Shown here: in pieces, positions 55,410 through 64,000 of the stretch
Numbering within the stretch: position 1 is the first letter of the stretch
Layout of the letters: every line of letters starts with the position of its first letter
Assembly: GCA_944548615.1 (NCBI GenBank)
Contig: OX155954.1
Coordinates: 3,453,335 to 3,517,334 of the forward strand
Direction of reading: 5' to 3'
DNA length: 64,000 bases
Origin: Micropterix aruncella
Taxonomy: Eukaryota; Arthropoda; Insecta; Lepidoptera; Micropterigidae
The notes under the pieces: model-generated
Databases searched by the model: none
Told to the model about the DNA's origin: nothing
Seen by the model: only the letters and a program-made list of their open reading frames with translations
Made by a program: the position numbers and the translations under genes

Positions 55410-58115
55410 TCAAACATTTTTGGTTTTAAAAGTCTTATTCACTTGGAACGTTATTAAAGAGTTTAAAGGCCAAATATACAAACGATTTTGGATTATAGTC
55501 AAACGGATTTTGGGGAGGGCTATGTTAGTTTTGTTTCGAGTGTCGTAATCATGTACATGCATGTTAAGCGTACGTTTATGTATGTTGTTTTTAGCATACA
55601 TTAAATAACTGTGAATATAAGCTGATGCCATGGTTAGAACTCTGTATTTCTTGAAAGGAGGCGCGCAATGTGTGTCCCTCCATACACCGGCAATCGTCCT
55701 CATCGCTTGCTTTTGGAGGACAAATGCTCGGTTACTGTCCGTGGCATTCCTCCAAATAAGAATCGCGTACAAGGACAGCCTCGAGCCTCAAACATGATAC
55801 ACGCTCAAACCCGCACTCTCACCGCTGAGAAATTTAATTCTTCAGATAGTAAATGTCGCAGACGATATACTTTTACAAAAAACTATTGATGTGGCCTTCT
55901 AATTTAGAGTATCTTCTACGGTTACCCCTAGGAGCTTTGTTTCAGTCACAAAATCAATGACTGTATTGTTAATACTTGCTGGGACTTGATTTCTAGGCTT
56001 ACCTCGACAGCGGAATTGAATTCCTACGGTTTTCAAAGTATTTATTACTAACTTGTTATCTCGGATTGTTTTTACTGTTAATACTGCGTTAGTGATATCA
56101 TTTATAAAGAGTATCATCGATAGCAGCCCTAAAATAGATCCCTGAGGTACCTACCCCACAAGTGGTATATCTCGTCTGTGATCTAACTCCTCGGACTTCA
56201 ACTAATTGATGTTTATTTTCAAGGTATGACTTTATAAGTGACGAGGTGTTTCCTCGTATCCCATAATATTCTAACTTCTTGATAAGTACACTGTGGTCTA
56301 CTGAGTCGAATGCCTTCGTTGTCGCAAAAAATACTGACAGGATTAGATGATGTATCCACGGCGTTTTATACAAATTTAGTCAGTTCACCAATAGCCATTT
56401 TGTACACATTTTTTTCCGAAAACTGAATTTGCTTGCAGTAATAATATTAAATTTAGTAATAAAAAATATATTCTATTACAGATATTTTTTTCTAAAAATT
56501 GTGAGAGAGCCGGTATTATTGATATTGGTAGATAGTTGTTTGAATCTGTTTAGGGGCCTTTCTATACACTTTTATAAACAGGAACACTTGTTAAGTGTCT
56601 CGGAAATATGCCTTTTTTTAAACATTGGTAAATATAGTTCTCAAGGCTTGTATAGCTCTGGCAAGATGCTTTTAATTAAGTTAAATCAGTGAAACCAAAT
56701 ATCCCGTGAAGCTTTCAACTGTATGCTATTCACGCAATTCAATATCTTTTATCTTTATATAGGGAAGCTTTAACTCATTTTACCGTTTACGAATTTAAAT
56801 TGTCATTTATTACTATTATTATTATCAGTTGTCAAAAGATTAGTCGCATTAATAAAATAGTCACTCAGCATACAATTTTTTTGTATTCACAATATCTAAG
56901 GGCCTTGTACCTATGTATTTTGTCATTCCATATTAGGTCAAATGCATTCTCGCTTTGGAGTATAATGCAACATTCCTTATGTATAATATTCCATGTGGTT
57001 TTAAATTTATTTGAGGATTCGTTAATTCTTCTTTTAATGCTTAATCTCTTAGCTATTTTAATTACGTTGTCATCTGTTTTCTTATATTTGATATAAAGAG
57101 ATTTCGTCATAATATGTTTTCTTATATTTGATATAAAGAGATTTCGTCATATGTTTTCTTATATTGGATATAAAAAGATTTCGTCATGTTTTCTTATAAA
57201 TATTTGATGTAGCGTCATTTGAATTAAATATTTTGCTGAAAGTCGTACAAAACCTGTAATCTGGCAAGGGAGACTTTGATGCCTTTTGTAAACCAAGAGC
57301 TGTTTTTGGTGTTTCTTGAGATTCGTTAAAGTTTGGGCAGCTTATACATTTTGAAGCAGCTCTCTAGCTCCTTCAAAATTTATACTAAGCGTTCTCAATA
57401 AATTTGAAAAAGAATAATCTGGATTTGCTCCTGTGGGTTGTAAATGTTGTTTTGCCAATAAACTCAGGAATGTTTCCAAATTCTCAGCGTTATACTGGCG
57501 TCTCCACACACACTGATTACTTTTTGAGTGAGGTTTTCAAACTGGATTAACAATTTGATCATCGTGGTCAGAGAAATCTATGATTACATTTATAATATTA
57601 TTTAGGTCATTGATAATAAAACATTGTCGAGTCAAGTTGAACTCGTTTTGGATTCTAGTTTTAACACTTTTTTTATTAAATTAATATATTTAATTCGTAA
57701 GCTGCCAAAAAAGTCTTTTAGAACGTTACTCTTTGTACTATTATGCATAAAATTGATATTAAAATCTTCTATAATTGCTATGTGAAGATTTCTATGCACT
57801 AACAATTCCATCATATGCTCAAGCTGTAACATAAATATTTCAAAATCCGTGCTCGGTACTCTATACATACATACAATGAGAAATTTAAGACTTTTCAGCT
57901 CGATGCACGAAATCTCGATGATCTCAACAAACTGATCCCTTACATCGGTGAGTTATGTAGCATGTGTATTGTTTGGAAGCTGCATATTGTATTTTGTAAA
58001 TATGCAGCTTCCTTCTCTGATATGGCTGGAACGGCAGAAGCGACTTCTTAATTTTTGATTGTTGACGTGTAAAAGCTTTATGTTTTCGTTTGTCATCCAA
58101 TGTTCGGTTAAACAT
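55410..58115 (-). pseudogene. Decayed CR1/Jockey-type LINE, minus strand
   Basis: In minus order: APE piece with IAIIEDFNINF (57868-57632); RT with TTKAFDSVDHSVLIKKLEYY, GIRGNTSSLIKSYLENKHQ and TTCGV (56373-56098); ILFINDITNAV and LLGVTVEDTLN (56117-55899); C-terminus YAILIWRNATDSNRAFVLQK (55772-55410). Frames are shifted at each boundary. A 38-bp unit (TTATATTTGATATAAAGAGA) is tandemly repeated three times at 57070-57185. Confidence 0.8.
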
Positions 58116-58401
58116 AATATTATAATATGATGTCAGTATGATATTTATTTTCGGTAACTTCGAGGTTTAGGCATAAAGTTTCCATTCCTCGAACATTCAG
58201 ATATTCAGATATATTGTGCGGCGGATTCAGTGCGTAATTTACAAAGGAAGCAAAACTACATTAATAAATCTATATGCTGTCAATCAGAGCGGAGAGAAAC
58301 GGACGCAGCTGTCGAGGGAGGAAGCCACTGATCATTTCACTGCGCGCGTTCGCAAAGCGGGCCGCTCGGCATTTTAAAAAAAAAGTTTAAATAAAACTAA
58401 C
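58116..58401. other. Sur intron near exon 2
   Basis: No coding signal; a CpG-rich patch at 58290-58375. Confidence 0.4.
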
Positions 58402-58783
58402 CTCCACGTACATTGTGATCAAATCCATTACAAACAGGGCGAAACTGGCGCAGCTGATCAACGCCGATACGTTCACGTCCATGTGTCTCCATGTCAGCCC
58501 AGAATTCAGCAATTTAGCCATCTCTTTCGATCTTATTACGCACGTGAGCAGCCAATAGCTCGCGAGAAGAGACACGAATCCTGGAAGTCTCACTTGCTCC
58601 AAAAAAACGTAGAGAAACAGCGCAATCGACCACGCTATTAAATTGGACAACTCCGCCCAGATTATCCAAAATAAACCACTGAAGACTGAACTCGCCAAAC
58701 CGCTAATTTGAATAATTCCTAAACAAAGCGCAGTTATTCCCCTTTCGTTATGAAAACGCCATTTATCGCGAAATAATATATCA
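58402..58783 (-). CDS. Sur: Sur exon 2: TMD0
   Basis: 382 bp; acceptor TTATTTCAG, donor GTTAGT. At least four hydrophobic helices: GITALCLGIIQISGLASSVF, LFWIIWAELSNLIAWSIALF, FVSLLASYWLLTCVI and ALISCASFALFVMDLITMYV. Their spacing follows SUR TMD0. Phase 2 in, 0 out. Confidence 0.78.
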
Positions 58784-58852
58784 CTGAAATAAACATTTTT
58801 AAAAAACATTTCACTCTAACACGAATAAATAAATTTGAAACAGATAACTCAC

Positions 58853-58989
58853 TCATCCCGCCTCGACCATTTTAGATACGCAATCGCCACCAGAAAGAAA
58901 TATGAAAAACCCGACGAAGACAAAATTAACCAAGTCGAAGTCTCACATTTTACGCTAAAATCACTATTATTTCCGCAAAATAACTCCAT
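58853..58989 (-). CDS. Sur: Sur exon 1: N-terminus
   Basis: ATG at 58989, donor GTGAGT after 58853, phase 2, matching exon 2. It begins MELFCGNNSDFSVKCETSTW; SURs share an N-terminal FCG, an NxS glycosylation site and a second Cys before the first helix. Then comes a first hydrophobic helix (LILSSSGFSYFFLVAIAYL). Confidence 0.72.
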
Positions 58990-59335
58990 GCTTATTTTTC
59001 AATTTTCCCGCGCGAAAGATCACGCAGAACTGAACAGCCGCAGAAGCGATCGAGTTTATCACTGCACCCGTTCAATTGAGCCGAATCAGCCAATTAAAAT
59101 ATAATATCCTGATATTCCTTTCGAGAAAATTCAGTCATTTCAAGATTTGATTTCGAGAGGGGCGAAAACTTCGTTAAATTCGTAAAATATAAATAAAATG
59201 TTGGAAACAATTGTACTATCGGCTAACAGATGGCGCTCGTTATTTATTTAAATAACTGCCACCTAGCGGCTGAACGCTGCACCAAAACGCTTGGAAATAG
59301 TGCCGCTACCGCGCAGCAGATGACCCCACTCCCCT

Positions 59336-59780
59336 TCTTAAGGTGATTCGTCGCGGTCCGAGGAAACTATTCTGATAATAGATGGCGTTGTAAGCAATAT
59401 TAACAGAAAAATACGATTTTTAGCTCTCTCAGTGCAGTAAAAATTACGAAATAAATTTACCGGGAACTTTACATATACACGGTTCGATGTACTTCGTATC
59501 ACCGCGATAATCAACCGCATTACGAAATTAATGGGGAAAACAGACCAATTTCGGTTCTGAACCGAAATTGGTCTGTTTTCCCCATTAATTTCGTAATGCG
59601 GTTGATTATCGCGGTGATACGAAGTACATCGAACCGTGTATATGTAAAGTTCCCGGTAAATTTATTTCGTAATTTTTACTGCACTGAGAGAGCTAAAAAT
59701 CGTATTTTTCTGTTAATATTGCTTACAACGCCATCTATTATCAGAATAGTTTCCTCGGACCGCGACGAATCACCTTAAGA
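59336..59780. repeat. 445-bp palindrome, 222-bp arms, 1-nt spacer
   Basis: The centre is the T at 59558. The arms read identically to each other's reverse complement where compared, and the frames at 59338-59520 (minus) and 59596-59778 (plus) give the same 60 residues. The arms end at TCTTAAGG/CCTTAAGA, after which the flanks differ. Confidence 0.95.
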
Positions 59781-62385
59781 CAATAAAAACAAACTTTTTT
59801 TCGTACTCTATTTATTTTATTAAACGCAAAATGAGTATAATGCCAACGGCCTTACATTAAATCTGGCCAAAAAATAAAATATTACTCTAAACAAAGATTT
59901 TTAAATCATAAAAGCAGCCGAAAAAAAATCACTTATCACAAATCGAACAAAAAGCTTACAAAATACAAAGTCAACGAGGAGATGTAGGAACGAAAAATAT
60001 AATTTTGTCTCTTCCACTTGTGACCCTAACAGTCGGCTGGGATTTAGTATAATTTGTGCAGAAGTGTGCATTCCGGTCATTTTAGTCTGTGTGCCCAACG
60101 GAAGACATTCTTAATCTTTTTTTCAAAATAGCAAAATTATTTATACGCTATTTTTTATACTTTGATCAACAACTATTATACGATGCAACATCAAATTGAG
60201 CATTCGTTAAAAATACTGCAATTTGGTCGCGGGTGCGTTCGACAGTGAGTTACGTCGAAAAGTAATCTAGCTTTAGCAACACGACTGCGATGACTATCTT
60301 AACATCAGATTCTTAGTTAATAAACTATCGCTAATTAATTATGCACACGGTGAATCTAAACTGTAACTACGTAATATGTCAGTTCTTTCAGTAATCAATA
60401 ATCAATACGGCAAAATTCAACATTGTCATGGCTCCGAATGCAAGCGGTCAGAAGAACACCGAAATACGTAAAAAAACAACATCTACTAATTACGGTACTT
60501 ACGAGATAGAAGACAGAAAAAGCTCAGCGCACATGGTCGAGAGTTTACATCTAAGCTTTCAATTATATGAGATTCTCGCTCGAGCGTAGAGAGCGGTAAT
60601 GCACAAATTATAATCTCTACTTTTAACAATTCTAACGTGAGAGTTTCTCTATAAAATTAGGTAGGCATACCCACATCTTTAAAAAAATATGCATATATCC
60701 ACGGTAAAGACGAATACAAATAATGATCTTTATAGTATTAAAGGATTATTACACTAACCATATTGTAGGATATGTCATCTTTTTTAAACAATAGAGAGCT
60801 CGAGGGGGGCCACTTCCCTTTGCAAACTGCAAATGTATTTAAAAAAGTGTAAAGACGACCGCCACCTTCGGTTCTTTTGACATAGAAACAAGTCATGGCA
60901 CATTAAAAGGGATTTTACAACATCGACGATCTAAAATGAAAACAGTTACTTTCAGCAAGCTAATGAAGTGCGATCCCACGTCAAGTTATTTCCAAAGCTC
61001 ACAATGACAAACCCCAAAGCACTCTATTTTGATGTAAAATACAAAATCAGCAACGCATGAAATGTTTTAACAAATATTTACACATTTGAGCTCATATGTG
61101 CTATTCGAGTAATTTTATATTGGTATAAAGTCCTAAAAAATAAAAAGCTTTCCAAAAATGACATTCAACAAAAGCCCGACGATTGCCCCATCAACGTAAG
61201 ATATGTCTACGATAGAATGGCTTAAAGAGAAGTGACAAACCGAAAGAGGAGACTCGGGTCGCGCTACAACAACTTACTTGTATAACGGTAGATTAATTAA
61301 TCATAAAGGTAATTTGTTAATGAGTATTTTTCATTTTGATACGTATAAACATTTTCATTGCTTAAGGCTAAAAATTTAAAATCGTGTTGAGTATAAATGG
61401 TCACTAACGTTTCGGTTAGCAAAAAACACTATTTACATTCCTTTGTTAGAGTAACACTATCACGAAAGGTTCGGATAGAAAGACTCGCACCTATAATTAT
61501 TTTGATCGAAAGCTCAAGTATGATTTAATATCTTCAAAACGTTTGAAACCATGTATTTATATACAATAACAATTTATGATTATTTTCTTTGTTTTGGCAT
61601 ATAAAAGGATATTATATCGATACATTTAATACTAAAATATGTGTCAAATTTGGAACAGAATTGAAAATAAATGTTTCAATACTCGTATTAGGTCACAAAA
61701 AATACGATTTGAACAAAAATAAATGAATGTAACTTATTTGTAAATGAGCTACCCTACCTAAAAATAGGATATGCCTATACTATTAAAATAAACATCAAAG
61801 ACTGCTGTCGTCGCGGTCGATATAAACTACAAATTACTTACAAATATGAGAGAGCAGATATGTCAAATATACCCAACAATATTTGGGAGATGTGCGATGC
61901 GCACGTATAACTATTAATTTATCAACAACGATATACCTAGAATGCCGGGTTTACGCTAAAATAATATGTAAACTGAAGGTCAGCGTCAGTTACATGTACT
62001 TTTTGGCTTTGTTTGCACCGCGGCCGGTGAGATTTTGCATCGCTATTTTGAGTAAACTACACCTACGCGACACTCGCACCCATATAGGTTTGATTAGTAT
62101 ATTAAGCACCCTAAATGTAACTGTTGAATCTCCAATGAACTTTGTACAATAAGAATAGACTTTGGTAACTTGCGTATTCGACGAAAATGAAATCGAAAAA
62201 AAAGTGACAAATTGTTAGTAGAAAATATTAGGAAGATCTTTCAAAATGACTAGCGAGCGATTGAGATTCACGGCACCGCGCTCATAATCATTCTTAAAGT
62301 GCGGGAGAGGAGAGCTGCCCAACGAAATGAGATTAACATTAAAAAGAGCCTAATCTTAATCTTCTTATTAACATTTATACTCTTG
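59781..62385 (-). other. Probable long 3' UTR of the 62386 gene
   Basis: AT-rich, no repeats or frames recognised. Minus-strand AATAAA signals occur near 59807-59815, next to the palindrome, which could mark the transcript end. This is inference from position. Confidence 0.35.
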
Positions 62386-62651
62386 TCACTTTGGTATTTG
62401 AACGATAGATATTAAATTAACGATCAGCACGTCGTCTCCGATAGAGTTGAGCCTGTGCGATCTGATTCCTGGAACGCCCCGCATCCATTTGAAACCTTCC
62501 TTTATCTTATCACTGGTAATCAGGAAAAACGTGTATTCTAAAATGTGACTCTGCAACGGGTGCTCTTTTTCGGAACAGTAGCGTCCTTTGAAACGATGCA
62601 TCCAACTCAGTAAGGAGCAAATCTGTTGTATCCACTTCGATATACCGTGGC
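62386..62651 (-). CDS. Last coding exon of an unrecognised conserved-looking gene
   Basis: Acceptor TCTCTTGCAG before 62651; stop TGA at 62386. About 88 codons starting HGISKWIQQICSLLSWMHRF, then CSEKEHPLQSHILEYTFFLI and GFKWMRGVPGIRSHRLNSIG, ending VNLISIVQIPK. The mix of Trp, Arg, His and hydrophobic strands and the strong polypyrimidine acceptor mark it as a true exon. I do not recognise the family. It enters in phase 1; upstream exons lie beyond 62651, probably outside the window. Confidence 0.6.
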
Positions 62652-62654
62652 CTG

Positions 62655-64000
62655 CAAGAGAAATTAATCAAACATTAGGCATCTTTTCTTAACCCGCTCT
62701 ATCCGTAACATCCATTTGGGGACATGTATGGCGGCCGCCTAAAATCCGAAACATCCGCTACTGGATATCGCGGTCGCCGCTGCGAAAAATGCAATTTACG
62801 ATTCGAAACGTCGTACTTAATGCTTTCTGACGGCGGAACGATATGGCCAAATAATCTTTAATTCGGCGGCCACCGGTGAAAAAATCGAACGGCGATTTAA
62901 AAAGTCAGCATAGACGTCAAAACGGCAGTCCATCGGCCAGCGCCGCGGCCGCGTATAGTTCCGCGGAATGGTGGTTTTGTGCAGTGTTTTGTGGATAACA
63001 GTGCAGTGTTTACTGGATAACCGTGAGTAATTTGCATTTTTAAGTAGTTTAGGCATTAGGATTAGTCAATAGAGATAGTCCATTTGCTGTTTTTCACGAA
63101 TTTTTAAAGAAAACACTTCGGCGACAACAAACGGCTCGCGAAAAAATGGTTGTTATTATTTTGTAATGTTTATGAAATATCCCGATATATTGCGAAATAT
63201 GACGTAATGTCGCTTTAATTTACTAACAAAATAAGTATTGTTTCATTTACATCCTAAGTTATCACATAATTAGGCGTATTTTGAAAATTATATCTTGTTT
63301 TGTAAAATGAATCGCGCAAAGAAACTTGTTTTGATAATTACTATGAGAGAATAAAGTGCGATTTTCCATAGTTTTTCGATGAAATGTGACTCTTTGGAGT
63401 ATAGTAATTAGTTATTAGACATATAATAAGTCTATGATAAGACAATATAAATGAAAAAATCTAACGAATTTTATATTATGAGCATTCAAAGTTTATTATT
63501 AAGTTCGGACGCGGAAACTCTCAAAACTTTAGATTTTTCTATAATATCAGACAAAGCTCAAAGTTCTGGTGTGATTTCTAAGAAGTGTGATGTAGTAATA
63601 AAGTTATTTTGAAAGAATTTCATATAAAAAAATACCATAAGTAGTCACAAATTAAAAATAATTTTTTTTTTTTTTTACGAGAATACATAAAATTTTTCTT
63701 GGCTGAATAAATAAATATTTTTGTATGCAAATAAGTAAAAAAAAAATATCGTTTTGGTAAAGCATTTAATAAAGAACATAACTGTATTTACAATTTTTGC
63801 ATATTTTACGTATTTTGTGACAAAAAAATCGAAATGATTTTATAGGCGAGTTTTATCAGTTTGCCAATTTTGTAATATTTATTCATTATTATCTTAATTG
63901 TTTTACGAGATAAGGTTATAATGTTTTATATGTCAAATTTCAATGCGATCATTTTTCTCTTTATCTTTTTTTAATCCGTTTAGTGGTTTATAAGTTATGA
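62655..64000. other. Non-coding, probably intron
   Basis: A CpG-rich stretch at 62730-62970, then AT-rich DNA to the end. No exon supported. Confidence 0.45.

Noticed and set aside
62817..63056. 79-codon minus frame in a CpG-rich patch
   Set aside because: No acceptor/donor pair or motif; cannot be tied to the 62386 exon.

Overview
This window is nuclear DNA of an insect, inferred from intron-rich animal genes with GT/AG junctions embedded in a dense mix of insect-type mobile elements (Ty3/gypsy, mariner, LOA/CR1/RTE-like LINEs, Penelope-like elements, MITEs). The order of insect cannot be fixed from the sequence. Single-copy genes all lie on the minus strand.

Gene layout, in minus-strand transcription order. 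At 62386-62651 is the last coding exon of an unrecognised gene that starts beyond the window. At 58989-34730 is a sulfonylurea-receptor-like ABCC transporter (Sur). Its TMD0 exons (58402-58989) and its TMD2/NBD2 exons (34730-49975) are visible, but the middle (TMD1 and NBD1) is absent, and a 200-N assembly gap sits in that stretch. Only about 0.5 kb downstream, at 34223, begins a cGMP-dependent-protein-kinase-like gene. Exon 1 (34116-34223), exon 2 (30788-31128), cyclic-nucleotide-binding domain A (20053-20336 and 18920-19089), domain B (12805-13043), linker (9240-9337) and the first kinase exon (8950-9166) are visible. The rest of the kinase lies left of the window. The large intron between exon 2 and domain A holds a tandem array of coiled-coil, autoinhibitory-motif exons (two intact, one truncated) that look like duplicated alternative first exons.

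Mobile DNA. 1-7709 is a near-complete Ty3/gypsy retrotransposon (minus strand) with intact gag and pol, joined by a canonical -1 slippery heptamer, and inserted into a mariner. 14193-17560 is a 5'-truncated LOA-like LINE with an intact reverse transcriptase/RNase H frame. Further on are an R2-type endonuclease fragment, several dead LINEs, Penelope-like GIY-YIG fragments, two MITE families whose target duplications can be read, a fold-back region (28.9-30.2 kb), a roughly 3.5 kb, ~137-bp satellite array inside a dispersed element (43.1-47.4 kb), a (TA)n tract, and a 445-bp palindrome that is perfect or nearly so (59336-59780).

The most interesting points are the kinase gene (duplicated alternative N-termini, a possible 5-nt alternative acceptor that would keep both N-termini in frame, and loss of the cGMP-selectivity residue in both nucleotide-binding domains), the palindrome, and the missing middle of Sur.
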